Positions 32,823-41,976 of a stretch of 64,000 nt of DNA are shown here, one piece after another (the first letter of the stretch is position 1; every line of letters starts with the position of its first letter). Under the pieces are notes generated by a model. It did not search any database and had not been told where the DNA came from. It worked only from the letters and a program-made list of their open reading frames with translations. The translations under genes were made by a program, and so were the position numbers. The DNA lies in contig NZ_UAQZ01000013.1 of assembly GCF_900446215.1 (NCBI RefSeq), positions 797,897 through 861,896 on the forward strand, in the 5' to 3' direction. The stretch comes from Burkholderia cenocepacia. GTDB lineage: Bacteria; Pseudomonadota; Gammaproteobacteria; Burkholderiales; Burkholderiaceae.

Positions 32823-35759
32823 ATGCCAATAGATAAGAACATGTATGATGAAAATGCCATTTACAGAAGCTGGATCGACAATCAACTAAAAATCGTCGAA
32901 CCATCCGATCTAAATAACAATCGAGGGTTTAGAAAACCCCAACGAGCGGCACTTTTCGCAGCTCTATGCCATCTGACATCGACACCAGACCGACCGGCGA
33001 CCATAGTAATGCCCACAGGAACCGGGAAAACTGATGCGATTTTTTCTCTGATTATTGCAGGCGCTTTCCCCAGGACCCTAATAATAGTACCGTCCGATGC
33101 CCTACGGTCACAAACATCGGAAAAAATATCAGAACTTAAAAACATTCGCGACTTCCGTGCAATTGACGAACGGGTACTTTCCCCGAAAGCCTTCACTATG
33201 AGCGGGGCCCTTACAGAAAAAGATCTACTCGAAATTGCTTCGAGCAATGTTGTTATAGCCACACCGAATGCTTTAACTTTGACTCACGACGATCAACTGA
33301 CTCAGCTAGTAAACCTCGTAAGCCACTTAATCGTCGATGAAGCACATCATGTTGCAGCAAAAACTTGGCGTAGCGTGAAAACAGCTTTTAAAGGAAAACC
33401 ATGCATTCAGTTCACAGCCACGCCGTTTCGAGAAGACAAGCAGACTTTGGACGGTCGCATAATTTATAACTACTCTTTGAAAGATGCCCAGGAAGATGGT
33501 TACTTTCAAGCCATAGAGTTTCATCCAGTAAGAGAATATCAACTTTCGCTTTCGGATCAGGCAATCGCCGACAAGGCGGTGGCCCTACTTCGCGCAGATC
33601 TTGAATCCGGGAAAGATCATCTTCTCATGGCCCGTACCAATTCGATACCGAAAGCAAAGAAGATTTACGATTTATATCGGAAACATGAGGATCTTTCCCC
33701 TGTACTAGTCCACAGCGGCGCAAAAGAAAAGGATAAAATTGTCGAAAGAATAAAACAGAGACAGCATAGGATCATCGTCTGCGTAAACATGCTCGGCGAA
33801 GGCTTCGATCTTCCTGAATTAAAGATTGCGGCTCTTCACGACCAGCATTGTAGCCCAGCCGTCACGCTTCAATTCATCGGAAGACTTACCCGCGTCAACG
33901 ATCGATTAGGAGCAGCCAAGTTTGTCGCAAATATCGCAAACCAGAAAGTTGACAATCAAATGTCCGCACTTTACTCCGAAAGCGCGGACTGGGGCACTAT
34001 TATTCGAGAGGTGAGCGAAAAAAAGATCGGTCGCGAATTGGAGCGAGAAAAATTTGAAGCACAGTTTGACGACATGGAGGATGGCGAGAAAATAATCGCA
34101 TTGAAGCCAACCCCCAACGTGAGTGCCGTAGCTTACAAAGTTGCTCACGCCGACTGGAAGCCGTTTGGCGCGGAGGAAATGCGAACAAAAGGTGAAGAAG
34201 TACAATTTTATTCGGTTAACGAAGATCAAACTTTAGTAATGGCAGTGACGCGCGCCGAATTTCCGGTCTCCTGGACGAACTCTGCCGCAATCTCGGCGAC
34301 AGACTGGTATCTGTACCTTGCGTATTATCGAAAAAAAGATGCAACGCTATTTATAAGCACCTCAGGCGACGAAGGGCAGTCCATGGCCTTCAAAAATCTA
34401 ATTTCAAAAAACGCCGAGAAAATCTCCGGAGAAAAGACGTTTCGCATTCTACACAACATCAATCTATTGAAATTTCAAAATGTTGGACTCACACGTGGCA
34501 CTCGAGACGTCCGCTTTACCATGCACGTCGGCCGGGATATTAACTCCGTAATGGACGACCTCGAAAATGGGACCGCAATAAAATCCAATATATTTGGAAT
34601 AGGTTTTGAAAGAGGACTCAAAACGACCGCAGGCTGTTCATACAAGGGAAAGTTATGGGAGATGAACTCAGAAACCATTGATTACTGGGTGAAATGGTGC
34701 GACTCCGTATCAAATAAAATAAATGACTCGAACATAAATACCAAGGATATACTGAATAATGTAATTAGGTCAGAGAAAATTGAAAACCGCTGGCCCGACG
34801 GATTGTTTTACGCAGATTGGCCCGAGTCAATTTACATTGAATCAGAGCACAAGGTTACATTATCAATTAATGGCGTCACCTATAAATTAATAGATCTTTG
34901 GCTGGACCGCCCCATTCGCATTATGGATCGCACCCTGCGAATTTCAATTCTTACAGGCGATGAATTTGGGGCAGAGAGATCAGTTGGTCACGTCGACGTT
35001 ATCCTCGGAGCCGACGGCTACAAAATCGAATGCAAAGATCTCAAGATAGCCTATGGAAAAGAACGCAACTTCTCCGACTATCTCGAAGACCACCCCATTA
35101 AAATTCTGAAGCAAGACGGCTCAATTATCTTAGGAAATTACCGTTACTACAGCCCGCAAACTCTCAATGTCAAACTGCCGAGGACACTTCTCTCCAGTTG
35201 GGACTGGGGTGAAACAAAAATAAATAAAGAATCCATGGGAAAGGACCGCGACATGGACACCGTCCAAGGATTCACATTTTCTAAAATAGAAAACTCTTAC
35301 GAATTGATATTTAACGACGATGGCGCTGGAGAAATAGCCGATCTAGTTGCGATAAATGAACGCGAAGACCACGTCCAAATAGACTTTTATCATTGCAAAT
35401 ATTGCAACAAGGAGGCAAAACCTGGAGCACGAATTGATGACACTTATGTCGTAACGGGACAAGCGAGTAGATCAGTGAAATGGTTACACACAGGGGAAGC
35501 CATTTTTAAACAACTTCTCGATAGATATAGTACGTCGCTTGAGAATGGCTTCAATCGAATTTTGAAGGGACTCCCCGCGAGATTGGATCTACTTAGAAAT
35601 AAATGTCGCGATTTGGAAGTCAGGATAGGTTTCTTCATTATCCAGCCCGCCATTTCGGAAGCCCGCATTACGGATGAGATGCTAACCGTCCTTGGAAGCA
35701 GCTACATGTATCTCAAGAATATATCCGGGACAGAATTGAAAGTAATCGTCAGTAAATAG
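32823..35759 (+). CDS. SF2 helicase with nuclease-like C-terminal domain (putative phage-defence protein)
   Basis: A 978-residue AT-rich gene unlike its GC-rich surroundings. N-terminal SF2 helicase motifs: I MPTGTGKT (63-70), II DEAHH (172-176), III FTATPF (197-202), V NMLGEGFDLPEL (322-333), VI QFIGRLTR (350-357), as in type I/III restriction helicases. The middle (about 380-800) is unrecognised. Near the C-terminus GEIADLVAI..VQIDFYHCKYCNKE with D840, D854, H857 and K859 looks like a PD-(D/E)xK nuclease core in which HxK replaces ExK, followed by PGARIDDTYVVTGQASRSVKW. No methylase or specificity subunit is adjacent, so it is a stand-alone effector. The ATG at 32823 has GAGG upstream; one six codons earlier lacks a ribosome-binding site. 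Confidence 0.8.
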   Translation: MPIDKNMYDENAIYRSWIDNQLKIVEPSDLNNNRGFRKPQRAALFAALCHLTSTPDRPATIVMPTGTGKTDAIFSLIIAGAFPRTLIIVPSDALRSQTSEKISELKNIRDFRAIDERVLSPKAFTMSGALTEKDLLEIASSNVVIATPNALTLTHDDQLTQLVNLVSHLIVDEAHHVAAKTWRSVKTAFKGKPCIQFTATPFREDKQTLDGRIIYNYSLKDAQEDGYFQAIEFHPVREYQLSLSDQAIADKAVALLRADLESGKDHLLMARTNSIPKAKKIYDLYRKHEDLSPVLVHSGAKEKDKIVERIKQRQHRIIVCVNMLGEGFDLPELKIAALHDQHCSPAVTLQFIGRLTRVNDRLGAAKFVANIANQKVDNQMSALYSESADWGTIIREVSEKKIGRELEREKFEAQFDDMEDGEKIIALKPTPNVSAVAYKVAHADWKPFGAEEMRTKGEEVQFYSVNEDQTLVMAVTRAEFPVSWTNSAAISATDWYLYLAYYRKKDATLFISTSGDEGQSMAFKNLISKNAEKISGEKTFRILHNINLLKFQNVGLTRGTRDVRFTMHVGRDINSVMDDLENGTAIKSNIFGIGFERGLKTTAGCSYKGKLWEMNSETIDYWVKWCDSVSNKINDSNINTKDILNNVIRSEKIENRWPDGLFYADWPESIYIESEHKVTLSINGVTYKLIDLWLDRPIRIMDRTLRISILTGDEFGAERSVGHVDVILGADGYKIECKDLKIAYGKERNFSDYLEDHPIKILKQDGSIILGNYRYYSPQTLNVKLPRTLLSSWDWGETKINKESMGKDRDMDTVQGFTFSKIENSYELIFNDDGAGEIADLVAINEREDHVQIDFYHCKYCNKEAKPGARIDDTYVVTGQASRSVKWLHTGEAIFKQLLDRYSTSLENGFNRILKGLPARLDLLRNKCRDLEVRIGFFIIQPAISEARITDEMLTVLGSSYMYLKNISGTELKVIVSK

Positions 35760-35910
35760 AGATTTTTAGAGAGGGCGGGGGCAGAAAATCGCGACCCATC
35801 GGCAAAGACCTCAACAGTCGAAGCGAAGCCCCTTCCCCGAGGATCGACCGACTTCTGTAAATGCGTTTCATTACTATAAACGCCGCCAGGTCCTGCGCCA
35901 ACAAGCAAAT

Positions 35911-35938
35911 ACGGCTGCCGTGACCCCACGGCAGCCGT
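35911..35938 (-). terminator. Terminator between the helicase and the chemoreceptor
   Basis: ACGGCTGCCGTG (35911-35922) and CACGGCAGCCGT (35927-35938) make a perfect 12-base-pair stem with a four-base loop, 36 bases after the chemoreceptor stop. On the minus strand it is followed by ATTTGCTTG, a weak U-tract. It could also stop transcription from the helicase side. Confidence 0.75.
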
Positions 35939-35973
35939 CCCCCACACCCCAGTCCCAAACCGCAAACCACTCC

Positions 35974-37836
35974 TTACTCATCCACCTTAAAAGCCGAAAC
36001 CAGCTTGGTCAATTCCGCCGCCTGCTGCTTCAAACTCTCCGCTGCCGCCGCGCTTTCCTCGACCAAAGCCGCATTCTGCTGCGTCATCTGATCGAGCGAC
36101 TGCACCGCGTCCCCGATCTGATCGATCCCCGCGCTCTGCTCCAGGCTAGCCTCTGCAATCTCGCTCATCATCGCGCTAACGCCCTGAACCTGCGAGACAA
36201 CATCACTCATCACCTTCCCCGCCTCACTAACGAGCCGCGACCCGGCACCCACCGTCCCCGCGCTATGCTCGATCAGCGATTTGATCTCCTTCGCCGCCTG
36301 CGCACTACGCTGCGCCAGATTCCGCACCTCCGAAGCAACAACAGCAAACCCCCGCCCCTGCTCGCCCGCCCGCGCCGCCTCAACCGCGGCATTCAGCGCC
36401 AGAATATTCGTCTGAAACGAGATACTGTCGATCATCACGATGATCTCGGAAATCCGTTGCGAAGCGTCACTAATCTGCTCCATCGTCGTCACGACCTCGC
36501 CCACCACCTGCCCACCACGCGCCGCCGTATCCGCCGCACCGTTGATCATCTTCGCCGCGGTAGTCGCCGTCTCGGTGTTGTTGCGCACCACGGCCGTGAT
36601 CTCTTCCATCGACGAAGCCGTCCGCTCCAGATTGCTCGACTGCCCTTCGGTGCGCTCGCTGAGATCCGCATTCCCTGAAGCAATCTGCGCAGACCCAGTC
36701 GCAATCGAAGCCGAAGCCGCCCGAATCCGATGAACGAGCGTCGACAGCGACGACACGAACCGGTTGAACGCATCCGACAACTGCCCGATCTCGTCCTCGC
36801 TCTCGACGGTCATCCGGCGCGTCAAATCGCCCTGACCGCTAGCAATCTCCGACAGCAGCGTAGCCGCCCGACGAATCGGCGCAGCAATCGCGCGCCCCAC
36901 CAGCCAGATCACGAGCAGCGCAACCCCAAGCCCCACCACCGCCGCGACCAGCGCCGCACTACGGATCGCACGCGTCACCGGCCCGAGCAGTTCGGCCTGC
37001 GGCACCTGAACGACCACATACGCATTCAACTCAGGAATAAACGACGTCGCGATGAACCGCGCGCCGCCGTCGCCCTCATAGCTCAGATACGCATACGGCT
37101 TGCCCGCAAGCAGCGTCGACGACGCATCCCCCGGCAGCCCCGATTCATCCTTCAGAAAATGCTTGCCGTCGATCAGCGACGTATCGCGATGCATCATGAT
37201 CGCGCCGTCGGGGCGCACGAGGTACGCAAACCCGGTGTCACCGATCCGGTAAGCCGAGATCCCCTTCGCAAGCGCATCGACGGACAGGCTCATGCACGCC
37301 GCGCCGATCGGCACGCCGTCGAGTTCCACTCGGCTGTTGATGAACATCATGTAGCCGCCGACGGTCACCTCGCGATCCATGTTCACGTCGTACGCCTTGC
37401 CCAACGACAGGAAGCTGGTCAGCCACTGATCCTTGTCGGTCACCTTCCGCTGCAAGCCGGCTTCGTTGTAGTAGTTGCCGCTCTTCACCGACACCCACTG
37501 CACGGACGCGGCCTTCTGCTCGTCCTTCACGTTCTTCGCGAGCTGGATCCAGTTGCGCGTGCCGGCATCGGGTTCGCCGTCGGCTTCCCATTGCAGCAGG
37601 AACGCATCGCGCGCCAGAATGCGCGACGCGGCGATCGGGCCGGCCATCTGGCGCTGCACGTCGGCGCGGATGCCGTTGACGGCGGTCGGCAGTTCTTCGC
37701 GGACGACGCGCTCTCGCACCGCGTTGCCGATCAGACGGACACTGAGCCCGCTCGAAATCGCGACGAACACGAGCAGGCAACTCGTCATGCTGAGAATCAG
37801 CTTGTTCTGAATGGAAAGCTTGCGCCAGAAATGCAT
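35974..37836 (-). CDS. Methyl-accepting chemotaxis protein (dCache-type sensor)
   Basis: A 620-residue chemoreceptor. First membrane helix at 12-33, a long periplasmic double-Cache-like sensor (about 40-285: WVSVKSGNYYNEAGLQRKV, GFAYLVRPDGAIMMHRD, PYAYLSYEGDGGARFIATSF), second helix at 292-313, HAMP, then the signalling coil with ISFQTNILALNAAVEAARAG and VASEVRNLAQRSAQAAKEIK. The ATG at 37836 has GAGGG just before it. It ends without a receptor pentapeptide. It lies on the same strand 171 bases downstream of the MotB-like gene and may belong with that module. dCache receptors commonly sense amino acids or organic acids; the ligand is unknown. Confidence 0.88.
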   Translation of the reverse strand: MHFWRKLSIQNKLILSMTSCLLVFVAISSGLSVRLIGNAVRERVVREELPTAVNGIRADVQRQMAGPIAASRILARDAFLLQWEADGEPDAGTRNWIQLAKNVKDEQKAASVQWVSVKSGNYYNEAGLQRKVTDKDQWLTSFLSLGKAYDVNMDREVTVGGYMMFINSRVELDGVPIGAACMSLSVDALAKGISAYRIGDTGFAYLVRPDGAIMMHRDTSLIDGKHFLKDESGLPGDASSTLLAGKPYAYLSYEGDGGARFIATSFIPELNAYVVVQVPQAELLGPVTRAIRSAALVAAVVGLGVALLVIWLVGRAIAAPIRRAATLLSEIASGQGDLTRRMTVESEDEIGQLSDAFNRFVSSLSTLVHRIRAASASIATGSAQIASGNADLSERTEGQSSNLERTASSMEEITAVVRNNTETATTAAKMINGAADTAARGGQVVGEVVTTMEQISDASQRISEIIVMIDSISFQTNILALNAAVEAARAGEQGRGFAVVASEVRNLAQRSAQAAKEIKSLIEHSAGTVGAGSRLVSEAGKVMSDVVSQVQGVSAMMSEIAEASLEQSAGIDQIGDAVQSLDQMTQQNAALVEESAAAAESLKQQAAELTKLVSAFKVDE

Positions 37837-37876
37837 GGGGAACCCTCGATAACCGCTCGGTCTGAGCCAGTTTGGG

Positions 37877-37884
37877 TTATCGGC
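37877..37884 (-). promoter_or_regulatory. Sigma-28-type -10 element candidate before the dCache chemoreceptor
   Basis: GCCGATAA on the minus strand, about 40 bases before the start codon, equals the consensus flagellar -10 element. The -35 region (around GTGGTTCT) matches poorly. The same octamer precedes the chemoreceptor at 6738-8414. Confidence 0.4.
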
Positions 37885-38007
37885 ATGCACGCGCAGAACC
37901 ACATCGTTGATTTCAAATGTCGATCATTCGAGATTCGTTATGTTGTTGATGGGCGGGCATATGCAGCCGCCTATATGTATGAGAACCATGCAAATACAAC
38001 GCGCGGA

Positions 38008-38679
38008 TCAATACGCAACGAAGATCGTGACGCGCCGGTTTCGCGCTCTTGATGCCGCATCGTCCCCCGCGACAAGCGGCTGCGTATCCGCCCGCCCGAT
38101 CGCCGCCAGCCGATGCGGCGCGACACCACGCTCGGTCAGATAACGCACCACACTCCCCGCCCGCGCCGACGAAAGCTCCCAGTTCGATTCGTATTTCGCG
38201 TTCGCGATCGGCACGCTGTCGGTGTGGCCTTCGACGAGGATGTCGCCGGTTGCATGCGCGCTCAATGCCTGCGCAATCTGGTTCAGCACCGGCGACGAAT
38301 CGGGCAGCAACCGCGCATCGCCGACGTTGAACAGAATCTTCGCGTCGATACCGATCTCGACGCCGTGCGGCGCCTTCACCAGCGCAATGCGTCCATTCGA
38401 CTTCAACGAATCGAGCAGCGCGAGCCACGGCGGCGCAGGGTCGGACTTCGCGGTATCGACGACGGCAGTCGCCGCGCCCCCGGCCTGCCGCGCAAGCGTC
38501 TGATAACGCGCATCGAGCGCGTTGTATTTCGCGAGCTGAAGCACGTACAGCGCGAGAAACAGCACCATCAGCGTCGTGATGAGATCCGCGTACGAAATCA
38601 GCCAGCGTCCGGACTGCGCGCCTTCGAGTTCGTCATCGTCGCGATCGGCAGCGGATGCGCCGTCAGTTCGAGCAGTCAT
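38008..38679 (-). CDS. MotB/OmpA-type stator-like protein
   Basis: A 223-residue protein with one membrane helix preceded by the MotB plug-like signature RWLISYADLITTLMVLFLAL. D32 in this helix corresponds to the proton-binding aspartate of MotB. The C-terminal OmpA peptidoglycan-binding domain is clear (DILVEGHTDSVPI, NWELSSARAGSVVRYL, ADTQPLV, RARNRRVTIFV). It would anchor a MotA-like channel to murein. It is shorter than canonical flagellar MotB, and no flagellar gene is nearby. The gene starts 70 bases after the MotA-like gene. Confidence 0.85.
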   Translation of the reverse strand: MTARTDGASAADRDDDELEGAQSGRWLISYADLITTLMVLFLALYVLQLAKYNALDARYQTLARQAGGAATAVVDTAKSDPAPPWLALLDSLKSNGRIALVKAPHGVEIGIDAKILFNVGDARLLPDSSPVLNQIAQALSAHATGDILVEGHTDSVPIANAKYESNWELSSARAGSVVRYLTERGVAPHRLAAIGRADTQPLVAGDDAASRARNRRVTIFVAY

Positions 38680-38749
38680 GCCGTCGGGAATCCGGGTTCG
38701 TCATACGGTACAGATACAGGCCCACGCGCAAGCACGAAGCACACGGACA

Positions 38750-39514
38750 TCACGCGAGCGATTCCGCCGCCCGCCCGCGCACATCGCCGGTCAACCGCGT
38801 TTCGATCGTATGCGGCGACTCCTTGCGCGAGATCGCGAGCAAGCCGTCGAGATACAGCTTGCGAAACCGCATCTCGCTGTCGATCTGCGCGCGCAGCTTG
38901 CCGTACAGCGGCAGGAACACGAGGTTCGCGAACGCGAGCCCGTACAGCGTCGCGACGAACGCCACCGCGATGCCCGGCCCGAGCTGTGCCGGCTCCAGAA
39001 TATGGCTCGTCACCTGCACGAGCCCGAGCACCGAGCCGAGAATGCCGAACGTCGGCGCATAGCCGCCGGCCTGCTGCCACACGCGCACGGCGGCGAGGCG
39101 GCTGCGTTCGTACGCATCGAGTTCGCGCTGCAACGCATCTTCGAGCACCGCGGTCGACACGCCGTTCGCCAGCAGTTCGAGCCCGCGCCGCGCAAACGGA
39201 TGAATGCCGCTCACGTCCATCGATTCGAACGCGAGCAGCCCGTCGAGCTTCGCGCGATCGCCCCATTCGAGCAGGTCGGACAGGTTCTTGCGATCGACTT
39301 CGCGCGCCCGCACGAACGCGAGCCGCAACTGCTTCACCGCGTCGAAGAAGCGCGCCCACGTGTTCTGGATCATCACCGCGCCGAGCGTGCCGCCGAGCAC
39401 GATCACGAGCGCCTCGAACTGGAACAGCATCGAGAAATGCCCGCCTTCCAGCGCGAACCCGAACACGATCGCCGCGCCGCCCAGCACCACCCCGACCAGG
39501 GTCAACAGATCCAT
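38750..39514 (-). CDS. MotA/PomA-type stator-like protein
   Basis: A 254-residue MotA family protein beginning MDLLTLVGVVLGGAAIVFGF, with two N-terminal helices, a cytoplasmic loop (KNLSDLLEWGDRAKLDGLLA) and two C-terminal helices (APTFGILGSVLGLVQVTSHI; GIAVAFVATLYGLAFANLVF followed by LPLYGKLR). This is the PomA/MotA layout, forming the ion channel with MotB. The ATG at 39514 has GGAGG five bases upstream. It follows the cyclic-nucleotide/FliG-like gene by 13 bases, so the two are co-transcribed. Confidence 0.87.
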   Translation of the reverse strand: MDLLTLVGVVLGGAAIVFGFALEGGHFSMLFQFEALVIVLGGTLGAVMIQNTWARFFDAVKQLRLAFVRAREVDRKNLSDLLEWGDRAKLDGLLAFESMDVSGIHPFARRGLELLANGVSTAVLEDALQRELDAYERSRLAAVRVWQQAGGYAPTFGILGSVLGLVQVTSHILEPAQLGPGIAVAFVATLYGLAFANLVFLPLYGKLRAQIDSEMRFRKLYLDGLLAISRKESPHTIETRLTGDVRGRAAESLA

Positions 39515-39527
39515 ACGCGCCTCCGTA

Positions 39528-40784
39528 TCACGCATCCGACGCCGAAGTCGACGCAACGGCCGTTGCGCCCGCCGCAGGCGCCTTCGCCGCGCGTACGGCC
39601 TCCAGCACGCGCTGTTCGATCTCGTCGATCTCGACCGGATCGAGCTTGAGTTCGCGGCGCATCACCCACGACACCTCGTTGCGCCGCGCCTCGGTCATCA
39701 CGGAAAACAGCTTGTCGGCCACCGCGCGATCGTCGAGGTTCGCGATCAGCTTCGCGAGGTCATAGGTGTCGAACGCGCTGATCACGTCGAACAGCGTGCG
39801 CTGGTCGATCCAGACGAGATCCTCGAGCGCGCGCACGTCGCCGCCGCGGCGCGCGTTGCGGCGCGAGAAGTACGCAACGCCTTTCTGTTCGACGTAGTTC
39901 AGCACCTTCGATTTGCGGAACGCGAACACTTCTTCCGCGATCTCGCCGTTCGACAGCTTGTTGAGCAGCAGCGTCTTGTCGACGCCGATCAGCGATTCGA
40001 GATCGGCCAGTTCGATGAGTTCGAGTTCACTGTTGATCGATACGTCGAGATCGTGATCGGCCACCTGTTGCGCGCGGTCGATCACGCGGGCGGCGTCGAA
40101 TGTGACGACCTGGCGCGCATCCGACGAAGCCGCGTAATCGCTTGCGCCGCCGGTGCCGGTACCGTCGCCCTGCGCGGCTTCGATCGTGACGAGATTGAGC
40201 TTCTCCATGCGCCGCAGCATCGCGAGCACGTGCGGCCGCGAATGGCCGGCAATCGCGCGGCATTTGCGAATCACTTCGGCAAGCGGCACCGAGGTTTCGG
40301 CCGCGTGCGCCTGCATCGGCCGGCGTGCCCATGTGTCGCCGGATTCGCGCGCGTCGGCGCCGGCCATCAGCGACAGCACGTGCGCATACGACAGCACGCC
40401 CGGCATGAAATCGGCATGCGTATAGGTCGCCAGTTGGTCGTCCTTGCGCTTCACGCGGCGGATCATCGTTCGCACGATATGACGCAGCAGCGCGGACACG
40501 CGCTCGATTTCTTCATCGAGCATGCCGGCCGGCACGACGGTGAGCTGACAGAACGAAAGCGCCTTCGCGGTATGCGCGCGCGGTTCGGCGGCGAGCAGCG
40601 CCGATTCGCCGAAGAATTCGCCGCGGCCGAGCGTCGCGACGATCACGCGCTTGTCTTCGCAGCGCGTGGACAGCTCGACCTTGCCGTCGGTAATCAGAAA
40701 GATGACGGGCTCGCCCGCGAAGCCCTCCGAGTAGATGATTTCTCCGGGCGCCGCGGTACGCGTCCACGATTGCTGACGATTCAA
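39528..40784 (-). CDS. Cyclic-nucleotide-binding domain fused to a FliG-C-like domain
   Basis: A 418-residue protein from a TTG start chosen because AGGGG stands seven bases upstream; an ATG 15 codons earlier has none. Residues 10-115 are a Crp-type nucleotide-binding domain with an apparently intact phosphate-binding cassette (FFGESALLAAEPRAHTAKA; E60, R69). Residues 165-200 may be a winged helix. Residues 255-398 resemble the FliG C-terminal region: LLLNKLSNGEIAEEVFAF and ALEDLVWIDQRTLFDVISAF, then DDRAVADKLFSVMTEARRNE. In FliG this part faces the stator and carries the torque helix. The neighbours encode MotA- and MotB-like proteins, so it could be a nucleotide-controlled rotor or clutch partner. 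The FliG match was made by eye and needs profile confirmation. Confidence 0.72.
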   Translation of the reverse strand: MNRQQSWTRTAAPGEIIYSEGFAGEPVIFLITDGKVELSTRCEDKRVIVATLGRGEFFGESALLAAEPRAHTAKALSFCQLTVVPAGMLDEEIERVSALLRHIVRTMIRRVKRKDDQLATYTHADFMPGVLSYAHVLSLMAGADARESGDTWARRPMQAHAAETSVPLAEVIRKCRAIAGHSRPHVLAMLRRMEKLNLVTIEAAQGDGTGTGGASDYAASSDARQVVTFDAARVIDRAQQVADHDLDVSINSELELIELADLESLIGVDKTLLLNKLSNGEIAEEVFAFRKSKVLNYVEQKGVAYFSRRNARRGGDVRALEDLVWIDQRTLFDVISAFDTYDLAKLIANLDDRAVADKLFSVMTEARRNEVSWVMRRELKLDPVEIDEIEQRVLEAVRAAKAPAAGATAVASTSASDA

Positions 40785-41025
40785 GTCGATTCCCCTGCTG
40801 CGCTGGTTATTGCGGACTGCGCGTCGCACGTCTGAAGCATGCGATCGCGAGTCGTCCCCGTGACTCGTTTACGTCATCGTGCGCAACATCCTTTAGGGCA
40901 TTCGTGCTCGTTTCGAACCGAAATCAAGGTAAAACGTTTGCGGATTGCGCGGGCGCATCGATCGTTCGTTTCGCCGTTTGCGCATGTAGTGAAATTGAAA
41001 GTCCGCCGCGACCGCATGCGTCCGG

Positions 41026-41688
41026 TCAGAACTCCATGTCGAGTTCGTCGATGTCTTCGTGCTCGGCCTTCGCCGCGTCGATCCACTCGGCGACGAACGG
41101 ATGCGCGAGGACGCGCATGCAGTACTCGGCGACGTCCGGTTCGAGTTTCACGTCGTAGGTCAGGAAGCGCGTGACGACCGGCGCATACATCGCGTCGGCG
41201 ATGCCGATCTCGGCACCGAACAGCCAGGGGCCGCCGTACTCGGCCAGGCACTCGCGCCAGATCGTCACGATCCGCTCGATGTCGTGCTGCGCGCGCGACC
41301 AGATCCGGAAGCCGGAGAAATGGCCGCGCAGGTTCATCGGCAGCGCGGATCGCAACGCGCTGAAGCCGGAATGCATTTCGCCGCAGATCGACCGGCAATG
41401 CGCGCGCGCATGCCGGTCGTCGGGCAACAGCCGCGCCTGCGGGCGGATCTCGTTCAGGTATTCGGCGATCGCGAGCGTGTCCCACACCGCGTTGCCGTCG
41501 TGCGTCAGGCACGGCACGAGGATCGACGGCGACAGCAGCAGCAGCTCCGCGCGCGACGTCGCATCGATCGGCACGCTGATCGTCTCGAACGTGAGCCCGC
41601 TCAGCTTCGCGAGCAGCCAGCCGCGCATCGACCACGACGAGTAATTGCGGCTGCTGATGGTCAGCGTCGTCCGTGCGTTGGATTCCAT
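41026..41688 (-). CDS. Glutathione S-transferase family protein
   Basis: A 220-residue GST. The N-terminal thioredoxin-like domain (LTISSRNYSSWSMRGWLLAK, then LSPSILVPCLTHDGNAVWDTLAIAEYL) has a Ser/Tyr-rich first loop and the conserved cis-Pro; the C-terminal all-helical domain contains LFGAEIGIADAMYAPVVTRF. The start at 41688 has AGGGGAG in front. The family conjugates or isomerises electrophiles with glutathione; the substrate is unknown. It is monocistronic. Confidence 0.85.
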   Translation of the reverse strand: MESNARTTLTISSRNYSSWSMRGWLLAKLSGLTFETISVPIDATSRAELLLLSPSILVPCLTHDGNAVWDTLAIAEYLNEIRPQARLLPDDRHARAHCRSICGEMHSGFSALRSALPMNLRGHFSGFRIWSRAQHDIERIVTIWRECLAEYGGPWLFGAEIGIADAMYAPVVTRFLTYDVKLEPDVAEYCMRVLAHPFVAEWIDAAKAEHEDIDELDMEF

Positions 41689-41976
41689 GTCGCTCCCCTG
41701 CTGAATGTCGTTCGTGCCCCTGCACCGTAAACGGACGCGCCGCATGAACGGCCGCACCACGTCTGTGCGGTCCGTTCGCCGAACTGGCGCAACGTCGCAC
41801 GACCGCGCGGCATGTGTCGCACGCCCGACCGGCAAGGCAACGCGTCGCCTTCGCCCCTGCGTCATCACGTCCCGCGCGTGCCGCCGCGCTCCCGAACCGC
41901 TGCAACGCGCGTGCCAGCCTCACGCTGGCATACGGCTTGCCTCGTTCCTTGCAATGCGGCGTCACGAGCGACGGTC

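Noticed and set aside
31517..35973. Search for tRNA, integrase or direct repeats that would make the SymE-helicase segment a defined genomic island.
   Set aside because: None was found by eye; the boundaries are inferred from base composition only.
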